Shown here piece after piece: positions 51,150-59,391 of a stretch of 64,000 nt of DNA. This DNA comes from Micromonospora sp. WMMD882 (lineage in GTDB: Bacteria > Actinomycetota > Actinomycetes > Mycobacteriales > Micromonosporaceae). The stretch spans positions 4,464,001-4,528,000 of the forward strand of contig NZ_CP114903.1 of NCBI RefSeq assembly GCF_027497255.1. Direction: 5' to 3'. How positions within the stretch are numbered: position 1 is the stretch's first letter; the number at the start of each line of letters is the position of its first letter. The notes beneath the pieces were generated by a model, which was given only the letters and a program-made list of their open reading frames with translations, ran no database searches and was not told where the DNA came from. The translations under genes were made by a program, and so were the position numbers.

Positions 51150-53255
51150 TCAGCGGCCCAGGCGGCGGCGGACCATGTCCAGCACCTCGGTGATCTCGCG
51201 GATCCGCAGCAGCATGGCCAGCCCGAGGTACGTGCCGGCGATCACCGCGCCGCCCACCACCAGCTGGACGATCGCCTCCAGCCGGCTCGGCGTGTCGTCG
51301 CCGGGCAGCAGCCCCACCACCAGCAGCCCGACGAGCGCGGCCCCCAGCGCGGCCACCGCAACCCGGCCCAGGGTGCGCAGGATCGCGCCGAGACCGATCC
51401 GGCCGACCCGGGGCCGCAGCAGCCAGGCCGAGACGATCGCGGCGGCCAGGTACGACACCGCGTTGCCGATCATCATGCCGGCGGCGGCGAAGGTCGTCGA
51501 GAACGCCGCGAACAGCCCGATCTGCACCCCGATCCGCAACGCCACCACCGGAATGTTGACCAGGGCGGGAGTGCGGGTGTCCGGCAGCGCGTAGAAGGCG
51601 AAGGTGAACAACTGGCTCACCGCGAACGGCACCAGGGCCAGCGCGGCGACCAGCAGCACCAGCGAGGTGGCGGTGGCGTTCTCCGCGCTGAACGCGCCGT
51701 ACCGGAAGAGGGTGTTGGCCAGCGGGGTGGCCAGCACCGCGTAGCAGACCGCGATCGGGGCGAGCACCGCGCTGACCGTCCGGGTGCCCTTGGACAGGTC
51801 GGCGGCGAGGTCGGCGTACCGGCCGTCGGCGGCGGCGGCGCTCATCCGGGGCATCAGCGCCGTGATGATCGACACGGCGATGATGCCGTGCGCCATCATC
51901 AGCAGCAGGAAGACGTTGTTGTAGATCAGCGGACCGGCGGCGTTCTCCTCGCCGGCCCGGTTGAGCAGGTTGAACAGCACGATCAGGCCGATCTGGCTGA
52001 CCCCGACGTAGCAGAACATCCAGATCCCGAGCCGGCCCAGCTCGGCCAGGCCCAGCGCCCGGAAGTCGAACCGCAGCTTCCACCGGAAGCCGACCGTCCG
52101 CAGCGCCGGCAGCAGCCCGAACGCCTGGATCGCCACGCCGAGCAGGGTGCCGCCGCCGATCAGCAGGATCCGGCCGGTGGTCATCTCGTCCGGATCGACG
52201 ATCTCCGCGCCGAAGATCCCGATGTACGCCAGCGCGGTGCCGATCACCACGACGTTGTTCAGGATCGGCGCCCACATCGGCGCGGCGAAGTGGCCCCGGG
52301 TGTTCAGCACCGCGCTGATCAACGCGCTCAACCCGGAGAAGAAGATCATCGGCAGCATCAGCCGGGCCAGCGCGGTGACCAGGCCCTGGTAGCTGTCGCT
52401 GGACTGGTCGCTGGAGTAGAGCCAGGTCAGCAGCGGGGCCAGCACCACCGCCAGGACGGCCGCGACGCCGAGCGTGATCACCGCCAGGGTGAGCAGCCGC
52501 TGCGCGTACGCCTGCCCCCGGTCGGCGTCGGCCTTGCGCCGACGGACCAGCACCGGAATCAGGACGCTGGTGAGGATGCCGCCGAGCAGGAACTCGTACA
52601 CCATCCCGGGGAGGATCTGTGCCGTGGTGTACGCGTCACCGACCAGCGCGCCGCCCAGCGCGGCGGTCAGCGCCAGCGTGCGGAGGAACCCCGTACCCCG
52701 GCTGACCAGGCTGCCGATCGCCATGACCGCGCTGTTCGTCGCCGCGCTCGTCTCGGCCACCTGCTCCTGGGGCGGCGCGGTGGACTCCATCGCCGGCTGG
52801 TTGAGCGGCTCCGCCGCGATGTACGTCGCGTCGTCCGGCCGACGACGGTCGTCCCAGGCACGGTCGTCCCTGGCACGGTCGTCCCTGGCACGGTCGTGCC
52901 AAGCGTCGGGTCCACGGCGGTCGGCCCGCACTTCGTGCCGGTGGCGGTCGTCCCAGGCGTCGTGGGCAGGACGGGCGCCCCAGGCGTCGTGGGCAGGACG
53001 GACGCCCCAGGCGTCGTGGGCAGGACGGTCCTCCCGGGCGTCGTGGGCAGGACGGGCGCCCCGGGCGTCGTGCCGGCGGCGGTCGTCCCAGTCCGCCTGA
53101 CGGTGCCGACCGCGGTCGTCCTCCCGGCCGTCGCCGGGCCGACCGTGGCCGTCCTCCCGGCCGTCGTGTCGCTGGCGGTCGTCCTCCCGGCCGTCGTCCG
53201 GACGGCGGTCGCCCCCCCACCCGGCGTTCGCGCTGCGGTAGAGCCCGCCGCTCAT
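51150..53255 (-). CDS. murJ: Lipid II flippase MurJ with a long charged N-terminal extension
   Basis: 701 residues. From about residue 172 it is a normal MurJ: AVMAIGSLVSRGTGFLRTLAL, then 14 or so membrane helices with the conserved charged residues (RGHFAAPMWAPILNN). The first 150 residues are an unusual Asp/Arg/His/Ala/Trp-rich region of tandem repeats (RPAHDAWGA and RDDRA units). In the cell it flips lipid II for peptidoglycan synthesis. Unlike mycobacteria, the pseudokinase is encoded separately downstream. Confidence 0.92.
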   Translation of the reverse strand: MSGGLYRSANAGWGGDRRPDDGREDDRQRHDGREDGHGRPGDGREDDRGRHRQADWDDRRRHDARGARPAHDAREDRPAHDAWGVRPAHDAWGARPAHDAWDDRHRHEVRADRRGPDAWHDRARDDRARDDRAWDDRRRPDDATYIAAEPLNQPAMESTAPPQEQVAETSAATNSAVMAIGSLVSRGTGFLRTLALTAALGGALVGDAYTTAQILPGMVYEFLLGGILTSVLIPVLVRRRKADADRGQAYAQRLLTLAVITLGVAAVLAVVLAPLLTWLYSSDQSSDSYQGLVTALARLMLPMIFFSGLSALISAVLNTRGHFAAPMWAPILNNVVVIGTALAYIGIFGAEIVDPDEMTTGRILLIGGGTLLGVAIQAFGLLPALRTVGFRWKLRFDFRALGLAELGRLGIWMFCYVGVSQIGLIVLFNLLNRAGEENAAGPLIYNNVFLLLMMAHGIIAVSIITALMPRMSAAAADGRYADLAADLSKGTRTVSAVLAPIAVCYAVLATPLANTLFRYGAFSAENATATSLVLLVAALALVPFAVSQLFTFAFYALPDTRTPALVNIPVVALRIGVQIGLFAAFSTTFAAAGMMIGNAVSYLAAAIVSAWLLRPRVGRIGLGAILRTLGRVAVAALGAALVGLLVVGLLPGDDTPSRLEAIVQLVVGGAVIAGTYLGLAMLLRIREITEVLDMVRRRLGR
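52846..52905 (-). repeat. 15-bp x4 tandem repeat in murJ
   Basis: Units CGGTCGTCCCTGGCA (plus-strand) at 52846, 52861, 52876 and 52891, coding for (A)RDDR-type pentapeptides. The last unit has diverged. Confidence 0.85.
52954..53088 (-). repeat. 27-bp x5 tandem repeat in murJ
   Basis: Five 27-base units begin at 52954, 52981, 53008, 53035 and 53062, sharing AGGCGTCGTGGGCAGGACGG or close variants. They code for nine-residue RPAHDAWGA-like units in the cytoplasmic N-terminal extension. Confidence 0.88.
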
Positions 53256-53366
53256 CGAGCCTCCCCAAGGGGTTCTGGTCGCCGGGCGCCGGCCCGCACA
53301 CGAACACGACCTTAGTCAACGGCTGCGGTGATCGCGCCCGGCGGACCGGATCACCCCCGGGGCCGC

Positions 53367-53372
53367 TAGGCT
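53367..53372 (+). promoter_or_regulatory. Probable -10 box of pcnA
   Basis: TAGGCT lies nine bases before the pcnA ATG, leaving room for at most a very short leader. Confidence 0.5.
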
Positions 53373-53381
53373 GGCGCTCCG

Positions 53382-54842
53382 ATGTCCGAAGTCTCCGTAC
53401 CCCACGCCACCGACCGTCGCCAGCTCACCGCAGCCCAGCGCAACGCCGTCGCCGAACTGCTCCGTGTCTCCCCGGTCGCCGACGAGCTGGGCCGCCGGTT
53501 CGCCCGCGCCGGCCACGAGCTGCACCTGGTGGGCGGCTCGGTGCGGGACGCCCTGCTCGGACGGCTCGGTGACGACCTCGACTTCTGCACCGACGCGCAT
53601 CCGGACCAGACGCTGGCGGTGCTCCGGGGCTGGGCAGAGTCGGTCTGGGAGACCGGGCGGGAGTTCGGCACCATCGGCGCGCAGCGCGCCGGCCTCCGGC
53701 TGGAGATCACCACCTACCGCGCCGAGTCGTACGACCAGGTCAGCCGGAACCCGGTGGTGGCGTACGGGACGAACCTGGTCGACGACCTGCGACGGCGCGA
53801 CTTCACCGTCAACGCGATGGCGGTGAGCCTGCCCGAGCACCGGTTCACCGACCCGTACGGCGGTCTGGACGACCTCGCCGCGAAGGTGATCCGTACCCCG
53901 GGCACGCCCCGGGAGTCGTTCGGTGACGATCCGCTGCGGATGCTGCGCGCGGCGCGGTTCGCCGCGCAGCTCCGCTTCGCGGTGCACCCGGACGTGCGCG
54001 CGGCGATGACCCGGATGGCCGCCGACCTGGACCGGATCACCGCCGAGCGGATCCGCGACGAGTTCACCAAGCTGCTCTGCGGCGCGGACCCGGTCACCGG
54101 GCTGCGGCTGCTCGTCGACACCGGCCTGGCCGAGCGGTTCCTGCCCGAGCTGACCGGGCTCAAGCTGGAGATCGACGAGCACGCCCAGCACAAGGACGTC
54201 TACGAGCACACGCTGACCGTGGTGAGCAACGCGGTCGGGCTGGAGGACGACGGCTGCGACTTCGTGCTGCGGATGGCCGCCCTCATGCACGACGTCGGCA
54301 AGCCGGCGACCAAGGCGGTCGGCGGGGACGGCCGGGTCAGCTTCCACCACCACGAGGTGGTCGGCGCGCGGCTGACCAAGGCCCGGATGAAGGCCATGCG
54401 GTACCCGAAGGACGTCACCGCCCAGGTCACCAAGCTGGTCGGCCTGCACCTGCGGTTCTACGGGTACGGCCGGGGCGAGTGGACCGACTCGGCGGTGCGC
54501 CGGTACGTCACCGACGCCGGTGACCTGCTGTCCCGCCTGCACAAGCTGACCCGCTCGGACTGCACCACCCGCAACCGGCGCAAGGCGGCCCAGTTGGCCG
54601 CCGACTACGCCGCGCTGGAGGAGCGGATCGACCGCATCGCCGCCGAGGAGGACCTGGCCCGGGTCCGCCCGGACCTGGACGGCAACGCGATCATGGAGCT
54701 GCTCGGCGTGCCCCCGGGGCCGATCGTCGGCCGGGCCTGGAAACACCTCAAGGACGTACGCCTGGAACGTGGCCCGCTCGACCGGGACGCCGCCGAGGCG
54801 GAGCTGTTGCGCTGGGCCCGCGCCGAGGGCCTGGTCGACTGA
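53382..54842 (+). CDS. pcnA: CCA tRNA nucleotidyltransferase / poly(A) polymerase family
   Basis: 486 residues. Nucleotidyltransferase core LVGGSVRDALLGRLGDDLDFCTDA with metal-binding DxD, RRDFTVNAMAVSLP, and FGDDPLRMLRAARFAAQLRF. An HD domain follows (HTLTVVSNAV, LMHDVGKPATK, HHHEVVGARL). The HD addition is typical of the actinobacterial CCA-adding group. It repairs or adds tRNA 3' CCA, and the tRNA-Ile here needs this since its CCA is not encoded. It is divergent from murJ; the MutT-like and large membrane-protein genes usually between them in mycobacteria are absent. Confidence 0.94.
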   Translation: MSEVSVPHATDRRQLTAAQRNAVAELLRVSPVADELGRRFARAGHELHLVGGSVRDALLGRLGDDLDFCTDAHPDQTLAVLRGWAESVWETGREFGTIGAQRAGLRLEITTYRAESYDQVSRNPVVAYGTNLVDDLRRRDFTVNAMAVSLPEHRFTDPYGGLDDLAAKVIRTPGTPRESFGDDPLRMLRAARFAAQLRFAVHPDVRAAMTRMAADLDRITAERIRDEFTKLLCGADPVTGLRLLVDTGLAERFLPELTGLKLEIDEHAQHKDVYEHTLTVVSNAVGLEDDGCDFVLRMAALMHDVGKPATKAVGGDGRVSFHHHEVVGARLTKARMKAMRYPKDVTAQVTKLVGLHLRFYGYGRGEWTDSAVRRYVTDAGDLLSRLHKLTRSDCTTRNRRKAAQLAADYAALEERIDRIAAEEDLARVRPDLDGNAIMELLGVPPGPIVGRAWKHLKDVRLERGPLDRDAAEAELLRWARAEGLVD

Positions 54843-54861
54843 CCTCGCCGGACCCCGGCGG

Positions 54862-54876
54862 CCCGACCCGGTCGGG
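54862..54876. terminator. Short palindrome between convergent genes
   Basis: CCCGACC/GGTCGGG with one C between, centred between pcnA and the VOC gene stops. It could act as a weak two-way terminator. Confidence 0.4.
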
Positions 54877-55299
54877 TCAGTCGGTCGGCTCCACCGTCAG
54901 CAGCCAGAGGTGCCCGTCCGGGTCGGCGAGGGCGGCACTGAACCCCCAGGGCTGCCGCGCCGGCTCGGTGACGACGGCGGCGCCCGCGGTCCGGGCGCGC
55001 TCGACCAGCCGGTCGACCTCCTCCGGCGAGGTCAGGGAGAGGCCGAGCAGGCATTCGCTCTGCCCACGTGGGGCGACCTCGTGCGGGCTGACGACCCAAC
55101 CGAACCCACCGGTGGGCACCAGCATGAGGCGCAGGCCCTCGTTGACGTCGAACTGCAACGGCTCGGGAATGCCGTCGTCGGCCGGCTCGCCGACGGCGGT
55201 GAGGCCGAGAGCCTCCCGGTAGAAGCGGAACGACGTCGGTCGGTCGGCGATCGGCAGGCCGAGGACCACGGGCGAGTGACGCGGTACGACAGAGGTCAT
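54877..55299 (-). CDS. VOC-family (glyoxalase/bleomycin-resistance fold) protein
   Basis: 140 residues. Two beta-alpha-beta-beta-beta units: SPVVLGLPIADRPTSFRFYREALGL and LGLSLTSPEEVDRLVERARTAGAAVV ... PWGFSAALADPDGHLWLL. The final DPDGH and Glu-containing strand are the usual metal-ligand region. Substrate unknown; families include glyoxalases, dioxygenases and antibiotic-binding proteins. Confidence 0.87.
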   Translation of the reverse strand: MTSVVPRHSPVVLGLPIADRPTSFRFYREALGLTAVGEPADDGIPEPLQFDVNEGLRLMLVPTGGFGWVVSPHEVAPRGQSECLLGLSLTSPEEVDRLVERARTAGAAVVTEPARQPWGFSAALADPDGHLWLLTVEPTD

Positions 55300-55328
55300 G
55301 CCGGATACCTACCAGACGCCTGTGACAG

Positions 55329-55360
55329 CGGGCCCCGCCCGACGGCGCGTGCGGGGCCCG
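55329..55360 (-). terminator. Hairpin terminator after the SPFH gene
   Basis: CGGGCCCCGC (55329-55338) and GCGGGGCCCG (55351-55360), exact ten-base arms and a 12-base loop, 14 bases past the SPFH stop codon. Confidence 0.7.
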
Positions 55361-55373
55361 ACGTACGTCCGGG

Positions 55374-56879
55374 TTACCTGCCGGCCTCGACCGCCGTGGT
55401 CGGCGTGCCGTTCTCGCCACGCGCCGAGCCGAGCTTCGCCAACAGGCCGGCCAGGTCGATGCCGGTCAGGTCGGAGCCGAGCTGGAGGCCCTGGGCGACG
55501 TTGCCGGCCACCGACTTCGTCAGCGACGACGCGCCGTCGGTGGAGATGACCGTCATCTTGTCGATCGCGCCGATCGGGGCGCTGGCCGCCTCGACCACCT
55601 GCGGCAGCACCCGGACCAGCAGGTCCAGCACGGCCGCCTCGCCGTACGCGGCGAACGCCTCCGCCTTGCGGGCCATCGCCTCCGCCTCGGCCTGCCCCTT
55701 GGCCAGGATCGCCTCGGCCTCGGCGCGGCCCTCCCGCTCGACCGCCTCGGCGATCGCGGACCGCCGCCGCTGTTCCGCCTCGCCCTCCTTGGCGCCCTCG
55801 ATCGCGTTGGCCTCGGCCAGCGCGGCCCGGCGGGCCCGCTCGCCCTCACCGGTCAGCCGGGCCTGCTCGGCGGACGCCTGCGCGGCGGCGATGACGGACT
55901 GGCGCTGCGCGTCGGCGTTGAGCACCGCCGCGTTGCGGGACGCCTCGGCCTCCTGCTCGACCTTGTACCGGGCCGCGTCGGCCGGCTTGCGGACCTCGGT
56001 GTCGAGCTGACGCTGCTTGAGCTCGGCGTTGCGCTCGGCCACCTTCTGCTGCTCGGAGAGGATCGCCTGGTCGCGTTCGGCCTGGGCGAGCGGCCCGGCC
56101 GCCGCGGACTTGGCCTTCGCCGCGTCGATCTCGGCCTGGATGGCGGCCTGCTTCAGCGACAGGTTCCGGTTGGCCTCGGCGATGGCCTCCTCGGCCAGCA
56201 GCCGCTCCTGCTCGGCCTGCTGCCGGGCCCGCGCCTCGGCGATCGCCGCGTCCTTGAGCACCCGGGCCGCCTCCGGCCGACCCAGGTCCGCCAGGTAGGA
56301 GCCCTCGGCCAGGATGTCCTGGAGCTGGAAGGTGTCCAGCACCAGCCCCTGGTTGGTCATCGAGTGCTCGGCCTCCTCGGCGACCGCGCTGGCGAAGGCC
56401 GCCCGGTCCCGGATGACCTCCTCGACGGTGAGCCGGCCGACGATCGAGCGCAGCGCGCCGGCCAGCACCTCCCGGGTGAAGTCCTCGATCTCGTCCTGCT
56501 GGTGCAGGAACCGCTGGGCGGCGGCGCGGATCGCGTCCTCGGTGCCGCCGACCTTGACGATGGCGACGCCGTGCAGGTCGGTGCGGATGCCCTGCTTGCT
56601 GACCGCGCCCCGGATGCCGACGTCGATCCGGCGGCTGGACAGATCCAGCGACTGGAGTTTCTGCACCACCGGCAGGACGAAGACGGAAGCGCCGAGGACG
56701 ACCTTCTGCCCGGACATGTCGGTCTGCCGCCCGCCGTCGGCGGTCTGGGTGGTCCGGCCCCGACGGCCGGTCACGATGAACGCCTGGTTCGGCCCGGCCA
56801 CCTTGATCCGGGAGAGCACGAACATGACGAGGACGAGGAGCAGGAGCACCGCGCCACCGACGGCGATGAGGAGAGGCAT
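55374..56879 (-). CDS. Flotillin-like SPFH membrane protein
   Basis: 501 residues. An N-terminal membrane anchor, LLIAVGGAVLLLLVLVMFVLS, is followed by the SPFH/band 7 domain (about 25-190; FIVTGRRG, DLSSRRIDV, GSYLADLGRPEAARV). A long Ala/Glu/Gln/Arg-rich coiled coil (about 200-430) and a Gly-rich end come next. Flotillins form membrane scaffolds that change fluidity and organise signalling. It lies 32 bases after an NfeD-like gene, the usual flotillin partner, on one transcript. Confidence 0.9.
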   Translation of the reverse strand: MPLLIAVGGAVLLLLVLVMFVLSRIKVAGPNQAFIVTGRRGRTTQTADGGRQTDMSGQKVVLGASVFVLPVVQKLQSLDLSSRRIDVGIRGAVSKQGIRTDLHGVAIVKVGGTEDAIRAAAQRFLHQQDEIEDFTREVLAGALRSIVGRLTVEEVIRDRAAFASAVAEEAEHSMTNQGLVLDTFQLQDILAEGSYLADLGRPEAARVLKDAAIAEARARQQAEQERLLAEEAIAEANRNLSLKQAAIQAEIDAAKAKSAAAGPLAQAERDQAILSEQQKVAERNAELKQRQLDTEVRKPADAARYKVEQEAEASRNAAVLNADAQRQSVIAAAQASAEQARLTGEGERARRAALAEANAIEGAKEGEAEQRRRSAIAEAVEREGRAEAEAILAKGQAEAEAMARKAEAFAAYGEAAVLDLLVRVLPQVVEAASAPIGAIDKMTVISTDGASSLTKSVAGNVAQGLQLGSDLTGIDLAGLLAKLGSARGENGTPTTAVEAGR

Positions 56880-56911
56880 GAGGGGGTTTCCGTCTCTCTG
56901 GGGAAAGGAGT

Positions 56912-57424
56912 TCAGTACGTTTCGACGTGCACGCTGGTCTCGCTGAGCGCTTCCACCACGAAGATCTGTGCGCCCACCGGCAGCGGCCGGTCGGCCCGCG
57001 CGTTGAGCTTCACCGGCTGCCCGGCGAGGCGTACCCGCACCTCGCCGTACCCGCTGGTCGGGATCGGGGTGACCACCAGGCCGAGCGCGCCGACCAGGTG
57101 GTGACGGGTGGGCGTGGCGTCGGTGGGCATGTCCCGGGCCGCGCGGCTCAGCCGGCCGGCGAACCACGCGGTGGGCACCGCCGCGACCACGCCGGCGGCG
57201 ACCGCCCCGGCCACCAGGGCGGGGGTACGCGCGCCGAGCAGCTCGTTGGCGATCGCCCCGCCGAAGCCGAACGCCCCGGCGAACCCGGCGATCACCTCCA
57301 CCGAGACCGGCCCGTCGACGTCGGGCAGCAGGGCGTGCAGCAGCTCGCCGCCGAGCAGGGCGAGCGCCAGCACCGCGACGCCGGCCGCGCCGATGACGAG
57401 GAAGATCAACGTTCCGCTGGCCAC
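56912..57424 (-). CDS. NfeD-like membrane partner of the flotillin
   Basis: 170 residues from a GTG; TAGCGT lies 11 bases upstream, so the leader is at most very short. Membrane segments are at about 5-28 and 40-90. The C-terminal beta domain (VGALGLVVTPIPTSGYGEVRVRL, then GAQIFVVEALSETSVHV) is the small OB-fold of NfeD proteins. There is no serine-protease part, so it is the short NfeD1b-like form. Confidence 0.83.
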   Translation of the reverse strand: MASGTLIFLVIGAAGVAVLALALLGGELLHALLPDVDGPVSVEVIAGFAGAFGFGGAIANELLGARTPALVAGAVAAGVVAAVPTAWFAGRLSRAARDMPTDATPTRHHLVGALGLVVTPIPTSGYGEVRVRLAGQPVKLNARADRPLPVGAQIFVVEALSETSVHVETY

Positions 57425-57540
57425 ACCTCGAACGCTAGGGGCCGGGGTCAACCCCGCGAGCGGGGGCCGGACCGGGCCGACGTGGCAATCAGCGGGCACT
57501 GGGCGTGCCGATCGACGGTCGGCGGGCGGTTGACGGACGT

Positions 57541-57578
57541 GCTGCGGGCCCGGAGCCGACCGGCTCCGGGCCCGCAGC
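57541..57578 (-). terminator. Strong hairpin terminator after the esterase gene
   Basis: GCTGCGGGCCCGGAGCC (57541-57557) and GGCTCCGGGCCCGCAGC (57562-57578) are exact 17-base arms with a four-base loop, 11 bases past the esterase stop. It lies in the space before the divergent-side NfeD gene. Confidence 0.85.
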
Positions 57579-57588
57579 TACCGGTTGC

Positions 57589-59010
57589 TCAGGAGCTGGT
57601 GCAGGTGATGTTGCTGGGCGGGGTGGCGCCGTTGCCGGTGGCGGTGAACCCGAACGTGGTCGAGGCGTTCGCGCCCAACGCGCCGTTGTAGGGCGCGTTC
57701 CGGACGGTGACCGTGCCGGTGGTGCCCGTGTTGACGCCGCTCCAGAGGCTGCTGATGGTCTGGCCGCCGGCCAGGGTCAGGCTGACCGTCCAGCCGTTGA
57801 CCGCGCTGGTCGTGTTGTTGGCCACGGTGACCTCGCCCTGGAAGCCGTCCGGCCAACTGTTGACCGCCTTGTAGGTGGCGACACAGGTGCCCGGTCCGCC
57901 GGTCGGCGGCGGGGTCGTGGGCGCGGGGGTGGTCGGCGCCGGGGTGGTGGGGGCCGGAGTCGTCGGCGCCGGAGTGGTGGGGGCCGGGGTGGTCGGCGCC
58001 GGGGTGGTGGGAACCGGAGTGGTGGACTGGAACTGGTTGAAGAACCGCCAGATCTCCCCCGAGGTCCAGGTCCGGGAGTCGTTCGGGCTGCCCGACCCGT
58101 CGACCGGGCTGGGCGTGTGGTCCCCGTCGAACGCCGCCCACTGCACCGGGTAACCGGCGCGGCAGCCGGAGTACGCGGTGGTGATGTGGGTGAGGGTGTT
58201 CCGGGCGGGCTCCGGCGGGTTCTGCACGGCGCAGCCGTTGTTCCGGACGAACGTGTCGCGCAACTGCCGGCCCCTGGAGATGCTCAGCACGCTGTCGTAG
58301 GTGCCGTGGATGCCGAAGTAGGGGACCGGCTGGGTGCCGCCGCTGCACCCGCTGAGCTGGGCGCCGGACAGCACGGCGACGGCGCGGATGACGGTGGGCC
58401 GGGCGCAGGCCACCGCGTAGCTCATCCCCCCGCCGTAGCTCCACCCCAGGGCGAAGCGCTGGGTCGTGTCGACGCAGAGGTCGTTCTCGACCTGCCGGGA
58501 GATGTCGTCGAAGAGGGTCAGGTCCCGGCCGTTGGTGTTGGCCCAGCCGGCGTCGATGCCCTGCGGCGCGACAAAGATCGTGCTGTTGTTCGACAGCGGC
58601 AGGAGACCGTAGTAGCCGGCCGAGGAGACGTTCTGGGCCGAGCCGTTCAGCCAGTGGAAGCCGAAGACCAGCCGGTAGGGGCGGTTGCGGTCGTACCCGT
58701 CCGGGATCCGCAGGATGTAGCTGCGGTTCTGGCCGCCGCTGGAGATGGTGCGGGTCCCGTTGCTCAGCGTCGGGGCCTTTCCGCAGCCGGCGGTCGTGGC
58801 GAGAACGCCGGGCGCCGCGGCGGCCTCCGCCACGTTGCCGGCGCTGCCGCTCAGCACGCCACCGGCGGTGGCCGCGAGGAGCACCACCGCGGCGGCGACG
58901 GACGGGACGAGGTGTCGGTATCTCACCGGGTAGCGCCGGAGGGTGGCGCGACCGGTGGGTGGGGCGGTGACGTCAGGTTGGACGTCACCGGCGCTTGCTG
59001 GTGATGGCAT
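57589..59010 (-). CDS. Secreted PHB-depolymerase-type esterase with CBM2
   Basis: 473 residues, GGAAGGA nine bases before the ATG. A basic start and [21 protein letters not shown] make a signal peptide. The hydrolase has SYILRIPDGYD, catalytic Ser in GWSYGGGMSYA, Asp in HGTYDSVL and a C-terminal His in FDGDHTPS, as in LpqC/acetylxylan and feruloyl esterases. A PTTPA-repeat linker joins a CBM2 domain (CVATYKAVNSWPDGFQGEVTVAN, WTVSLTLAGGQTISSLWSG). Secreted plant-polymer degradation is likely; cellulose or xylan binding by CBM2 is inferred. Confidence 0.9.
   Translation of the reverse strand: MPSPASAGDVQPDVTAPPTGRATLRRYPVRYRHLVPSVAAAVVLLAATAGGVLSGSAGNVAEAAAAPGVLATTAGCGKAPTLSNGTRTISSGGQNRSYILRIPDGYDRNRPYRLVFGFHWLNGSAQNVSSAGYYGLLPLSNNSTIFVAPQGIDAGWANTNGRDLTLFDDISRQVENDLCVDTTQRFALGWSYGGGMSYAVACARPTVIRAVAVLSGAQLSGCSGGTQPVPYFGIHGTYDSVLSISRGRQLRDTFVRNNGCAVQNPPEPARNTLTHITTAYSGCRAGYPVQWAAFDGDHTPSPVDGSGSPNDSRTWTSGEIWRFFNQFQSTTPVPTTPAPTTPAPTTPAPTTPAPTTPAPTTPAPTTPPPTGGPGTCVATYKAVNSWPDGFQGEVTVANNTTSAVNGWTVSLTLAGGQTISSLWSGVNTGTTGTVTVRNAPYNGALGANASTTFGFTATGNGATPPSNITCTSS
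57910..58025 (-). repeat. 15-bp tandem repeat coding the PTTPA linker
   Basis: About seven or eight units of GGGGTGGTCGGCGCC-like sequence code for consecutive PTTPA pentapeptides, and the copies are near-identical. Confidence 0.85.
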
Positions 59011-59391
59011 GGGCGTCGATCCTTCCGTTGCGGGCCGGCCTGCTCGTGCTGGCCGGTGCGGTGTGCGCACTGTGCGTGCGGGCCGCCCGCCGGTGCCGGA
59101 GGCGCTGGTGACGGGGCATCGGAAGCTGGGCATGCGGGCCCGGGACCGAGGTCGTCCGGCGACCGTCGTCGGTCGCCCGGCATCGGTGGAGCGGCCCGGA
59201 CTGGTCACCGATCGGCAGCGGCGACGAGACCCGGCATGCTCGGCGTGTGTCGCTGCCCGGAACGGGGGTGACCGGGAACGTGCCCTTCGTTCCCGGACGA
59301 AAAATAGCAGAATGTCGATTAGTGAGCAATGGCGCGGGTTGTCCCGGACACCTGACGTACTCCCGCTGCCCGGGGGCGGGACAATGGCCGG
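59011..59391. other. Divergent intergenic region esterase-ogt
   Basis: 381 bases. The less GC-rich piece at about 59290-59330 (AAAAATAGCAGAATGTCGATTAG) is the lowest-GC spot and likely contains the esterase promoter. No gene supported. Confidence 0.45.

Noticed and set aside
52954..53088. CRISPR-like regular repeats
   Set aside because: Units are directly adjacent without spacers, are multiples of three, and code in frame for MurJ residues.
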